A stretch of DNA of 64,000 nt, taken from Pullulanibacillus pueri. GTDB lineage: Bacteria > Bacillota > Bacilli > Bacillales > Sporolactobacillaceae. Position 1 is the stretch's first letter, and the number at the start of each line of letters is the position of its first letter. Location: assembly GCF_014639255.1 (NCBI RefSeq), contig NZ_BMFV01000021.1, forward strand, positions 16,763-80,762, read 5' to 3'. The translations under genes and the position numbers were made by a program. Below the pieces are notes generated by a model. That model did no database searches, was not told the origin of the DNA, and saw only the letters and a program-made list of their open reading frames with translations. Positions 34,348 through 43,777 of the stretch are shown here, piece by piece.

Positions 34348-34725
34348 ATGAAACATTTAGTTCCATTACTCATAAAGTTTGTCATGTGTTTTGCGATCTT
34401 ATATATTGTTGCTGGTTTATTTTATAATTGGTCTTTTTCAGCTGTCTTTTGGACTAGTCTCATTTTGACAGTTGGCGCTTATTTAATTGGGGACTTATGG
34501 ATACTTCCAACAACAGCCAATATGATGGCGACAATTGCCGATTTTATTTTAGCACTTTTGGTGGTTTGGATATTCGGAAATCTGTTTTTGGATAAGCCTG
34601 TTTCCTTAATACGGGAGCCTCTTATTTCAGCTATCGTTATTATGGTGGGAGAATGGTTTTTCCATAAATATATGCGGCATAAATTTGAGGGAGAGACGTA
34701 TACAGGTGAAGGCTCCCATGCTTAA
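34348..34725 (+). CDS. DUF2512 family membrane protein (YndM-like)
   Basis: This 125-residue protein has four predicted membrane helices. The opening HLVPLLIKFVMCFAILYIV and the middle GDLWILPTTANMMATIADFILALLVVW are typical of DUF2512, a Bacillales family of unknown function. The C-terminus is short and polar (KFEGETYTGEGSHA). GGTAGGTGA lies upstream of ATG 34348. It is monocistronic with a strong terminator. Confidence 0.85.
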   Translation: MKHLVPLLIKFVMCFAILYIVAGLFYNWSFSAVFWTSLILTVGAYLIGDLWILPTTANMMATIADFILALLVVWIFGNLFLDKPVSLIREPLISAIVIMVGEWFFHKYMRHKFEGETYTGEGSHA

Positions 34726-34740
34726 AAAAGAATAAGGGAA

Positions 34741-34771
34741 AAAAGCCACAGTGATCAAACTGTGGTTTTTT
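34741..34771 (+). terminator. Terminator of the DUF2512 gene
   Basis: CCACAGT (34746-34752) pairs with ACTGTGG (34759-34765), followed by six Ts and preceded by As that lengthen the stem. Confidence 0.88.
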
Positions 34772-34772
34772 C

Positions 34773-34803
34773 TAAAGATCAGAAAGTATAAAATTTCTGG
34801 CCA
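34773..34803 (+). repeat. Terminator-trailing repeat, copy 3
   Basis: TAAAGATCAGAAAGTATAAAATTTCTGGCCA-like sequence sits right after the terminator, nearly identical to 33011-33040. It is followed by CTCCAGAGCGCTCGCTTTCC, a phrase with relatives near 33070 and 60975. Confidence 0.7.
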
Positions 34804-34948
34804 GCAGAACAGTGTGGCTCTCCACTCCAGAGCGCTCGCTTTCCTCATGCCCCACACGACTAAGGAAAGCTGCTAAGAGAATCATCCTCACAGAAAAATC
34901 GTATTTTTACGATTTTTCGATGTGGGTAGGGTCGGCGTTCGACGCACC

Positions 34949-35101
34949 ATCGGGGTCCCCGAAAAGTGCTCTTTACTTTTTGGGGTGGTAATCGGGGTCC
35001 CCGAAAAGTGTTCTTTACTTTTTGGGGTGGTAATCGGGGTCCCCGAAAAGTGTTCTTTACTTTTTGGGGTGGTTAAGGCGCTAGCTTCGACGTTGTCACA
35101 A
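34949..35101 (+). repeat. Tandem 42-bp palindromic repeat, three units, plus flank
   Basis: Units start at 34949, 34991 and 35033 and are near identical. Each contains CCCCGAAAAGT and ACTTTTTGGGG, which pair with one G-T wobble around a seven-base loop, so each unit is a stem-loop. Because 42 is a multiple of three, open frames on both strands show repeated pseudo-peptides, but nothing suggests translation. The right flank (GGCGCTAGCTTCGACGTTGTCAC) matches the single copy at 23622-23681. The rest of the 34726-35357 spacer holds no gene. Confidence 0.85.
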
Positions 35102-35357
35102 GGATAAGGGTAAGGAGGGGAAAAAAGCGCTCCATTCGTTATTGGCACTTGGCGACAAACTAATGTGTGAAGGGTATGCCAGAACATTGGCTGTGCTTAG
35201 CGAAGTGGTGAAAAATAAGCCCTGTTTTCAAATGCTCCGTATGACTTTAGGATGCCTCGAATAAGAAAAAAGGATTGTATTTTTTTGTTTCTTGTGTAAA
35301 TATAGCTGTAAAGACATATGACTATATATCAAAACGAGAAGTGAGGGGAGATCTATT

Positions 35358-35543
35358 TTGGAAACAAAGCGAGGGGTCCTTTGGGGGACGGTCTTTGTCA
35401 TTATTGTTATTTTAGCCTATCTCATTCCTTATACAGCTTTAACTGAAGTTCATGCATGGTATGGGAGCTTTTTATTTTGGGCTATCGTAGCCTTGGTCAT
35501 TATTGGTTTTAACTTTTTAGTCACGCGGAATTGGGGGAAGTAA
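35358..35543 (+). CDS. Small two-helix membrane protein paired with an SSS symporter
   Basis: This 61-residue protein with two hydrophobic segments has polar ends, a basic N-terminus (ETKRG) and the stop one base before the symporter start. Small partners of this kind (DUF997/YhdT or DUF3311 types) are common upstream of sodium:solute symporters and may form a complex with them; I cannot decide the exact family. The start is TTG 35358, seven bases after GGGGAG. The tight coupling argues that the protein is real. Confidence 0.75.
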   Translation: METKRGVLWGTVFVIIVILAYLIPYTALTEVHAWYGSFLFWAIVALVIIGFNFLVTRNWGK

Positions 35544-35544
35544 G

Positions 35545-37017
35545 TTGAGTACATACTGGGTTTGGATAGGGGTTATCATTTATATTGTGATCTCCTTGTT
35601 CGTTGCTGTCATTTCAAGACGTGGAAATTTAACCGATATGGAGGGCTACTTTCTTGGGGGCCGGAAAATGAATGGATTTTTGTCGGCAATGAGTTACAGT
35701 GCGACGACATACAGTGCCTTTATGATGGTGGGACTGGCTGGTCTAACCTATCAAGGTGGGGTAGGGGCCTTAGGCTTTGAGATTATTTATTTTATTGGCG
35801 TGTCTCTTGTTGCCCTATTTGGTCCTAAATTTTGGATTGCTGGGAAGAAGAAAGGCTATTTAACACCATCGGAAATGATGGGTGACCGCTATGAGAGTCA
35901 AACGGTAGCAATGATTATCGCTTTATCAAACTGCCTTTTCTTAATTCCTTATAGTGCCGTTCAGCTTGCAGGTGTCGGTTACTTACTTCAAGGGATGACG
36001 AATAATGCCATTCCTTTTACAGTAGGGGTTGTGATTGCGACGATTTTGGCGCTTCTTTTCTCTTTTATAGCGGGTATTCGTTCGGTCGTCTGGACAGATT
36101 CTCTGCAAGCAATTGTTATGATTATTACTTCAACTATTGTTGTTCTTTTAGTCATTCATGGCTTAGGGGGCTTTAGTCACTTTTTTGATACTTTGAAGCA
36201 GAATCATTCAGATTCACTCGCCGTTCCTGGAAATGGTTATTTTAGCTTTACAACCTTTTTGAGTATGACATTGCCTTGGTTTTTCTTTAGTTTATCAAAT
36301 CCGCAGGTGAGTCAGAGGTTGTATATGCCCGGTTCATTACGTGGACTTCGAAATATGCTCATGGGGTTTCTAGTTTTCGGCTTTATTTATACTTTAGTGT
36401 CTGTATTATGGGGGTTCTCAGCCTTAGCGTCCTTCCCTCATCTAGAAACAGCGGATTTAGCGACACCAAAACTGCTTTCTTCACACTTGGTGCCACCTGT
36501 TCTAGGCGTAATTGTCATGATTGGGATATTGGCAGCGGCAGTTTCAACGATTGATGCGATTCTTTTAACCTTATCGTCACTTTTCTCAAGAGATGTTTAT
36601 GGAAATGTCAAGAAGGGGACATCAGACGCGAAACAACTTCAAGTGGGCAAAGTTATTTTGCCTATTATCGCCATTCTTGCTTTTATTTTTGCAGAGTTAA
36701 AATTAAACTTAATTTCGGTTTTATCTGTAGCCTCATCGGCTGGACTAATTGTTGTTGTTCCTGCTATCTTTGGCACGTTTTTCTGGAAAAGGGGAACGGC
36801 TGCGGGTGTGATTTCAAGTGTTACGATAGGGGCGATTGTTGTTCTTATTGTTGAATTTACAGGGATGGAGCCACCGTTGAATTTAGGCTCTGGAGTGTGG
36901 GGGCTGATTGTTTCGACTGTTATTTTTATCGTAGTCAGCTTAGTCACCAAGGCACCAGTCGTAAAAGCTTTAGAATTTGTAAACATTAAAGTCTCTGACG
37001 CAAAAAAAATTAGATAA
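35545..37017 (+). CDS. Sodium:solute symporter (SSS family)
   Basis: This Na+-coupled transporter has about 12-13 membrane segments over 490 residues. Family features are GYFLGGRKMNGFLSAMSYSATTYSAFM near the start (the Na2-site region), GYLTPSEMMGDRYES, FSFIAGIRSVVWTDSLQAIVM and SNPQVSQRLYMP. Substrates of this family include proline, pantothenate, sugars and carboxylates, and the sequence alone does not decide. It begins at TTG 35545, one base past the small partner's stop and just after GGGGGAAG, so translation is coupled. Its end faces the ABC-F gene, with a shared stem-loop between. Confidence 0.9.
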   Translation: MSTYWVWIGVIIYIVISLFVAVISRRGNLTDMEGYFLGGRKMNGFLSAMSYSATTYSAFMMVGLAGLTYQGGVGALGFEIIYFIGVSLVALFGPKFWIAGKKKGYLTPSEMMGDRYESQTVAMIIALSNCLFLIPYSAVQLAGVGYLLQGMTNNAIPFTVGVVIATILALLFSFIAGIRSVVWTDSLQAIVMIITSTIVVLLVIHGLGGFSHFFDTLKQNHSDSLAVPGNGYFSFTTFLSMTLPWFFFSLSNPQVSQRLYMPGSLRGLRNMLMGFLVFGFIYTLVSVLWGFSALASFPHLETADLATPKLLSSHLVPPVLGVIVMIGILAAAVSTIDAILLTLSSLFSRDVYGNVKKGTSDAKQLQVGKVILPIIAILAFIFAELKLNLISVLSVASSAGLIVVVPAIFGTFFWKRGTAAGVISSVTIGAIVVLIVEFTGMEPPLNLGSGVWGLIVSTVIFIVVSLVTKAPVVKALEFVNIKVSDAKKIR

Positions 37018-37051
37018 CTAAGAAAAACGGATGCATCTATTCCTATCTATT

Positions 37052-37085
37052 AAAAAAAGGGTCTGCCCCAGTGGCAAGACCCTTT
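37052..37085 (-). terminator. Terminator of the ABC-F gene, possibly bidirectional
   Basis: AAAGGGTCT-type arms pair across a loop, with seven As on the plus strand that read as a T run for the minus-strand gene. The convergent symporter gene may use it too. Confidence 0.82.
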
Positions 37086-37096
37086 AATATTTTCAA

Positions 37097-38695
<1,599 letters not shown>

Positions 38696-39033
38696 TTAAT
38701 GCATTCCTCCATAGGCGCTCTCTATTTCTTACACCCATTACTTAGACATTCTGATCCATTATAACATGTTTTGAAGTCATCTTTGAACTTTTTCTCTGGA
38801 AAGTTTGTGAATCTTTTAAGTTTATCTCACCTTATGTCTTTTCAGTCTACCCACTTAATTGAATGAAGAAACACTAATTATATAGGGGTTTCGGCTAGAT
38901 CCATAGACGGGTTGTCCTAGACGCTTGTCTTATGAGGTTTAGCAATTAAGTAGTTTTTTTCAAAATGATTTATTTTTTTCGTTCATCCTTTATAATAGAA
39001 TCTAAATCTTTTTGTCAATGTGAGGAGGAACTT
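38696..39033. other. Intergenic region with a possible promoter
   Basis: The two flanking genes diverge. A TATAAT about 35 bases upstream of the C39-like lipoprotein start (in TTTATAATAGAAT, near 38990-38996) is a likely -10, but its -35 is only TTTATT-like. Nothing else stands out. Confidence 0.4.
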
Positions 39034-40014
39034 ATGAAAACATGGGGGTTATTCACGTTGGTCCTTCTCAGTCTTTTATTTGTGGTCTCCTGTGAGAAAG
39101 ATCAAACTCAAAGCACTACTCAACAGAATGGTGTAAAGGAAAAAACGACAGGCCAAGCATTGAAGGAAGTGGAAGTCAATGGAAATGTCGAAACAGAGGC
39201 CTTAGAAAAAAAGCGTATTAAAACCACGACATTGAACAAAGTCATGGTCACCACGGCAGCCACAAAAGTCACGGGGCATCCAGGCTCAGAGGAGCAAGTG
39301 ATTGAGACGTTAAAAAAAGGCGAGGTTGTCATTGTCTTTGAAAAAGCAGATATAGACGCGGACAGTTGGTACCATATTCATGATAAAAATAAGAAAACAG
39401 GTTGGATTAAAGCGGATGAAGCTGAGGTGCCTACATCTAAAATATTGGACGTTACTTTGATTAACCAATTGCCAGAGTTACCAAATGGGTGTGAGGTCAC
39501 AAGCTTAACGATGCTACTCCAGAGCGCAGGAATCGATGTGGATAAAATGACCGTTGCGGATAAAATGAAAACTGTGCCTTTTGAGGAAAATGGCCTTAAA
39601 GGGGACCCTAATGAAGGATTTGTCGGCAATATGTATCATGGACCCCCCGGTTATTCTGTATATCATGGTCCTGTTGCTGACCTTGCCAAGCAGTATCTTG
39701 GAAATAGGGTCATGGATATGACAGGGAGTGACTGGAAAAAGGTTGAAGAGCAAATTATAAAGGGAAAACCAGTATGGGTCATTGTAAACGTACAATTTAA
39801 GAAATTAGCGGATAGCTATTGGGAAGATTGGAAAACGAAAAATGGTACGATGAAAGTCACAATGCAGGAACACTCTGTATTAGTGACAGGCTTTGATGAA
39901 AAAAATGTGTATTTTAATGATCCCCTCGCAGGAATAAAAAATAGAAAAGCCAATAAAGAGGATTTTAAAGAAGCTTGGGAGCAACAAGGGAAACAAGCAA
40001 TTTCTTATCAGTAA
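39034..40014 (+). CDS. Lipoprotein with SH3-like and C39-like cysteine peptidase domains
   Basis: A lipoprotein signal peptide ends FVVSC (Cys20). A Thr/Lys/Glu-rich spacer leads to a bacterial SH3-like segment (about 70-135: VIETLKKGEVVIVFEKA, WYHIHDKNKKTGWIKADE), then a Peptidase_C39_2-type papain-fold domain. The catalytic residues are visible: C153 in LPNGCEVTS, H280 in QEHSVLV and D296 in YFNDPL. Such proteins are anchored outside the membrane and their substrates are mostly unknown. GAGGAGG before ATG 39034 sets the start, and upstream in-frame codons would spoil the signal peptide. No bacteriocin export genes are adjacent, so leader-peptide processing is unlikely. Confidence 0.87.
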   Translation: MKTWGLFTLVLLSLLFVVSCEKDQTQSTTQQNGVKEKTTGQALKEVEVNGNVETEALEKKRIKTTTLNKVMVTTAATKVTGHPGSEEQVIETLKKGEVVIVFEKADIDADSWYHIHDKNKKTGWIKADEAEVPTSKILDVTLINQLPELPNGCEVTSLTMLLQSAGIDVDKMTVADKMKTVPFEENGLKGDPNEGFVGNMYHGPPGYSVYHGPVADLAKQYLGNRVMDMTGSDWKKVEEQIIKGKPVWVIVNVQFKKLADSYWEDWKTKNGTMKVTMQEHSVLVTGFDEKNVYFNDPLAGIKNRKANKEDFKEAWEQQGKQAISYQ

Positions 40015-40083
40015 TTTTTAACGATGTATTGGTATCCCTAGGAGTCTATTTAATCAAGGTGAGGCTTGTGGATGCTTATTCAT

Positions 40084-40480
40084 GAAGTTGGGACAGTAGT
40101 CTGTCACTCATAGAAAAATTCGCTCATTCTTGAATGGAGCGGATTTTTCTTCATTCTTAGTATGAGGCACATCGCTTCGTCTGAACACGTTGATTTTCAC
40201 GGACATGGCCACAGCTCACTTTGGATGATTTCCAAGGGATTCCGACCACAATGTCCCTGTTCCTGCGGCTTCTATACAGGTTTCGTCATCAGCTTTCTTG
40301 GAACAACTCGGGAGTCTATTCGCGAAGTGTCGCACGCTCGTTCCCAATGGACTAAAGTTGTGGCACACGTGAGCCAGTGGTGTTGAGGACCACAATTTAT
40401 ACGAGTGCTTCAAATGTCGTGCCTTACGTTCCAATCCATTGGATTATTAGCGATGCCCTTTGGTATGAATACTTTGTTAC
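40084..40480 (+). repeat. Dispersed non-coding element, third copy
   Basis: It begins GAAGTTGGGACAGTAGTC, then carries the hairpin AGAAAAATTCGCTC (40112-40125)/GAGCGGATTTTTCT (40137-40150), the GGACATGGCCACAGCTCACTTTGG-like phrase and the TCCCTGTTCCTGCG to GGAACAACTCG module. It ends with CGTTCCAATCCATTGGAT and GCCCTTTGGTA as at 23900-23955. It is the longest copy and fills most of the spacer before the LacI gene. Confidence 0.7.
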
Positions 40481-40535
40481 TCCTTGAACAAACGAAGAAC
40501 AGATGAATGTGTCTGGATGTTCTTAAATTTTTCTA

Positions 40536-40564
40536 TTGTTATTCTCAAATAAATCAAGTATACT
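40536..40564 (+). promoter_or_regulatory. Sigma-A promoter of the first LacI regulator gene
   Basis: TTGTTA (40536-40541), a 17-base spacer and TATACT (40559-40564) put the start near 40571, just before the palindromic operator. Confidence 0.65.
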
Positions 40565-40573
40565 AAACCTATC

Positions 40574-40591
40574 GATGTAATCGATTACATC
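40574..40591. promoter_or_regulatory. LacI-family operator, 18-bp perfect palindrome
   Basis: GATGTAATCGATTACATC is a perfect palindrome with the central CG usual for LacI-family sites. It overlaps the initially transcribed region of the regulator gene, implying autorepression. A near-identical site lies at 41695-41712 ahead of the catabolic operon. Confidence 0.85.
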
Positions 40592-40671
40592 AGAAGCTGA
40601 AACAAAAGGACTTTTCGTCGTGTTCAAAAAAGGTCAGTTTTTAGCGCCGAGAAGATCGGGTGAAAACAGCA

Positions 40672-41682
40672 ATGACTAAACGAGCAAAAATGAGTGACGT
40701 CGCTAAGCTAGCGGGTGTTTCAACGGCAACAGTGTCAAGAACATTGCAGAATCCTGAAACGGTCAAAGAGGAAACCCGTCAAAAGGTGTTCAAGGCTATT
40801 AAGGCTTTAGATTATATGCCCAATGTTCTTGCAAGACAGCTCAGACGTATGGAAACAAAGACAATCCTTGTAGTTGTCCCTAACATTGAGAACAATGTCT
40901 TTTCGCAAATTGTCGGAGGGATAGATGCGGTTGCCAATGAAAGGGGATACAAGGTTTTGCTAGGAAATACGAATCATCGGGTTGAGAAAATCTATGATTA
41001 TATCGATCATTTTAAGCAGAGACAGGTTGATGGGATGATCGTTCTGTTATCTAATCTCCCTGACCCCGTTTTACAAGATCTTGCAAATGAATTTCCTATT
41101 GTCGTGACACCGGACGCCAAAGCGACCGTTGAAGTGTCAACAGTGACCCTTGATAATGTTGAGAGTGGTAAAAGAGCAACTGATCATTTACTTAAGTTAG
41201 GTCATCGAAGAATTGCGCATATCTCTGGAACGCTTGATATTACATCAAGTCAAGATCGATTGCAAGGCTATCAGCAGGCTATAGTAGAAGGTGGTTATTT
41301 TGTTGATCACACTTTGATTAAAGAAGGAGATTTCACCTTTAGCTCTGGTTTTGAAGCGATGTCGGCTCTACTGAATACATCAGTCCCCCCAACAGCTGTT
41401 TTTTGTGCAAGTGATGAAATGGCCATGGGCGCCATTAAATCTATTAAAAGTCGTGGGTTAAAGGTTCCCGATGACATTGCTGTTGTGGGCTTCGATAATA
41501 TTAAGTTTTCTGAGGTTTTTGAGCCCACACTTACAACGATGGCTCAACCATTGTTTCAAATGGGGAAAAAGGCCATGACGGTATTAATTGAAAGAATTAA
41601 TAATGAAGCTCTCGAGGAACAACATTTTATCTACCAAGCTGAGCTAATCGTTCGTGAGTCGTGTGGCGTAATTTTCAGGTGA
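40672..41682 (+). CDS. LacI family transcriptional regulator of the adjacent sugar operon
   Basis: The N-terminal LacI helix-turn-helix (KMSDVAKLAGVSTATVSRTLQNPETV) and hinge helix (MPNVLARQLRR) are followed by a periplasmic-binding-protein-like sensor domain (VVVPNIENNVFSQIVGGID, GHRRIAHISGT, VVGFDNIKFSEVFEPTLTTM). The size is normal. ATG 40672 is preferred, nine bases after GGGTG; GTG 40660 would add four residues. The palindromes before this gene and before 41819 strongly suggest that it represses itself and the operon of TIM-barrel proteins and oxidoreductase downstream. Effector unknown. Confidence 0.92.
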   Translation: MTKRAKMSDVAKLAGVSTATVSRTLQNPETVKEETRQKVFKAIKALDYMPNVLARQLRRMETKTILVVVPNIENNVFSQIVGGIDAVANERGYKVLLGNTNHRVEKIYDYIDHFKQRQVDGMIVLLSNLPDPVLQDLANEFPIVVTPDAKATVEVSTVTLDNVESGKRATDHLLKLGHRRIAHISGTLDITSSQDRLQGYQQAIVEGGYFVDHTLIKEGDFTFSSGFEAMSALLNTSVPPTAVFCASDEMAMGAIKSIKSRGLKVPDDIAVVGFDNIKFSEVFEPTLTTMAQPLFQMGKKAMTVLIERINNEALEEQHFIYQAELIVRESCGVIFR

Positions 41683-41694
41683 TTTTTACATTTT

Positions 41695-41712
41695 CATGTA
41701 ATCGATTGCATG
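41695..41712. promoter_or_regulatory. LacI-family operator ahead of the 41819-44746 operon
   Basis: CATGTAATCGATTGCATG differs from a perfect palindrome in one base pair and shares TGTAATCGATT with the operator at 40574-40591. Confidence 0.82.
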
Positions 41713-41818
41713 AATAGAGGGTTATTTAAAGAAGAGAGAGGTAGAGTTTCTTTCAAAACTAGGATTCTTACTCTTCTCTGACTTTTAAATATAAAACTAA
41801 CTGAAGGAGAGAATGGCA

Positions 41819-42577
41819 GTGGCAAATATACCAGTAGGATTACAAATGTTTACGCTTCGTGAAGAAACGGAGAAGGATTTTGTCAAAACACTTGAAAAGG
41901 TAGCACAGCTCGGTTATCAAGGGGTTGAGTTTGCTGGATATGGGGATTTGAGTGCTAAGGAATTAAAAAATATCTTAGATCAACTCGGCTTAAAAGCTGC
42001 TTCAAGTCACGTTCCTATTGATCAACTGGAAAGTAACTTATCTGAGGTGATTGCTTATCAACAAACCATAGGCAGTAAACATGTGGTCTGCCCGTTTCTC
42101 TTCCCTGACCGACGAACAGAGGCCGATTATAAACAACTTGTAAAGAGTCTTAATCAGATTGGCGAGACCTGTAAGAAGGAAGGGTTAACTTTCAGCTATC
42201 ATAACCATGATTTTGAGTTAGAGACATTAAGTGATGGCCGCTCAGCTCTACAAACGCTATTAGAGGATACTAATCCTGAATGGGTCAAAGCGGAGTTTGA
42301 TATTTATTGGCTTACGAGAGCAGGTGAAAATCCACTTGAATGGATCAAGCGTTACCCAAATCGTACGCCATTAGTCCACTTGAAGGATATGACGACCGAT
42401 GATGAGCGCTTTTTTGCTGAACTTGGTACTGGTGGTGTTGACCTTAAAAGTGTCACCGATTATGGTGAAGCTGCGGGTGTTGAATGGTGGATTGTTGAAC
42501 AGGATCAAAGCCGTCGTTCACCCTTAGAAAGTATAGAAATCAGTATAAATTACTTAAAACAGCAACATATTCTATAA
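41819..42577 (+). CDS. Sugar phosphate isomerase/epimerase-like TIM-barrel protein
   Basis: This AP-endonuclease-2/xylose-isomerase-like TIM barrel belongs to the IolE/IolH/Hyi superfamily. Metal-site motifs are visible: GYQGVEFAGYG, FSYHNHDFELE (with His and Glu), KAEFDIYWLTRAGENP, PLVHLKDM and the final WWIVEQDQS glutamate. AAGGAG at 41804-41809 lies nine bases before GTG 41819 but only three before ATG 41813, so the GTG start is favoured and the ATG would add two residues. It is the first gene of an operon with a Gfo/Idh/MocA oxidoreductase and a second TIM-barrel relative. The exact reaction is open; see the finding on 3-keto-glycoside chemistry. Confidence 0.85.
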   Translation: MANIPVGLQMFTLREETEKDFVKTLEKVAQLGYQGVEFAGYGDLSAKELKNILDQLGLKAASSHVPIDQLESNLSEVIAYQQTIGSKHVVCPFLFPDRRTEADYKQLVKSLNQIGETCKKEGLTFSYHNHDFELETLSDGRSALQTLLEDTNPEWVKAEFDIYWLTRAGENPLEWIKRYPNRTPLVHLKDMTTDDERFFAELGTGGVDLKSVTDYGEAAGVEWWIVEQDQSRRSPLESIEISINYLKQQHIL

Positions 42578-42710
42578 AACTACTATCTTATAAAATAAAA
42601 AAATAAAAAAGGGTTTCGAAAGGATCATAGCCCAATAACAGTTCGCTCAATAAGGAGTGTCGGGATATTCGATCTAACGCGTTGTGAACCCTATAAGGAG
42701 CGAGAAGATC

Positions 42711-43733
42711 ATGAGTAAGGTTAGAGTGGGTGTCATTGGTTGTGGCGCCATTGCCATTAGAAGGCATTTACCTGAGTATGCGGGATTAGAAAATGTAGAT
42801 ATCGTCGCTGTGTGTGATATTGTGCCTGAACGTGCAGAAGAAGTCGCTCACCAATATGGTGCGACAGCTTATACGGACTACAAAGAGCTTTTAAAGGATG
42901 GAAGTATCGATGCCATAAGTGTATGTCTTCCTAACTATCTTCACGCACCAGTCTCTATTGATTCTCTGAATGCAGGAAAACATGTCTTGTGTGAAAAGCC
43001 GATGGCCACCTCAAGAGAAGAAGCGGAAGCCATGATTGCAGCGGCAAAAGAAAACGGAAAAAAATTAATGATTGCTCATAATCAACGCTTTGTGAGCTCC
43101 CATGTCAAAGCGAAGCAGATTCTCGACAGCGGGGAGTTAGGAAAGGTCTACACCTTTAGAACCACTTTTGGTCATCCAGGACCTGAAGCATGGAGCGTAG
43201 ATGGTGCTGGAAGCTGGTTCTTTGATAAAAAGAGAGCCTTTATTGGTGCCCTTGGCGACTTAGGGGTCCACAAATCTGATTTGATTCGTTATCTCCTCGG
43301 TGAAATTGTAGAAGTAGGTTCTTTGGTTGAAACGAATGCCAAAGAGAATACGGATGTCGATGATAACGCGGTCACATTATTGAAGACTGAAAGCGGTGCG
43401 ATCGGGACGCTGACTGCAAGTTGGTCCTATGTAAGAAATGGGGATAATTCCACTGTTATCTACTGTGAAAAGGGTGTGCTTCGTCTTGAAGATGATCCTA
43501 AGTATTCTTTAATTGTAGAATACAAAAATGGTGAAACCGTTAATTATGAGTTAGACAAAATCCAGACGAATGAAGAGGGTGGACAAACGACCACTCACGT
43601 CATGGAAAACTTTATAGAGAGTATTGTGAATGATACAGTGCCTCCAGTTCCAGGTGAGGAAGGCATGAAGTCTCTTCAGGTGATTATTGCCGCACTAGAG
43701 TCCAATGAGACTAAGACATTTATTCAATTATAA
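42711..43733 (+). CDS. Gfo/Idh/MocA family NAD(P)-dependent sugar oxidoreductase
   Basis: The N-terminal Rossmann domain begins VRVGVIGCGAIAIRRHLPEY and contains CEKPMA with the family's catalytic-site lysine. The C-terminal alpha/beta domain holds GALGDLGVHKSDLIRYLLG, carrying the GxxxDxxxH-type catalytic motif. Members oxidise sugar or inositol hydroxyls to ketones. ATG 42711 after AAGGAG (42695-42700) is chosen; upstream codons precede the conserved start of the domain. Being flanked by two TIM-barrel epimerase-like genes suggests that oxidation is one step of a short pathway. Confidence 0.9.
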   Translation: MSKVRVGVIGCGAIAIRRHLPEYAGLENVDIVAVCDIVPERAEEVAHQYGATAYTDYKELLKDGSIDAISVCLPNYLHAPVSIDSLNAGKHVLCEKPMATSREEAEAMIAAAKENGKKLMIAHNQRFVSSHVKAKQILDSGELGKVYTFRTTFGHPGPEAWSVDGAGSWFFDKKRAFIGALGDLGVHKSDLIRYLLGEIVEVGSLVETNAKENTDVDDNAVTLLKTESGAIGTLTASWSYVRNGDNSTVIYCEKGVLRLEDDPKYSLIVEYKNGETVNYELDKIQTNEEGGQTTTHVMENFIESIVNDTVPPVPGEEGMKSLQVIIAALESNETKTFIQL

Positions 43734-43777
43734 ATTTAAATGACAATGGACAGGTCAACTTCTAGGAGGTTTTATTA

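Noticed and set aside
34949..35074. Possible small CRISPR array
   Set aside because: The units are directly adjacent with no variable spacers, and there are no cas genes.
35142..35148. TTGGCAC as a sigma-54 -24 element upstream of the symporter pair
   Set aside because: No GC/TTGC element lies at the required 10-base distance, and the site is inside the repeat-derived spacer.
34888..35187. Open frames on both strands across the tandem repeat that would encode a repetitive peptide
   Set aside because: The 42-bp unit is a multiple of three, so frames stay open by construction. There is no ribosome binding site or coding bias, and the same unit occurs singly in other spacers where the frame is broken.
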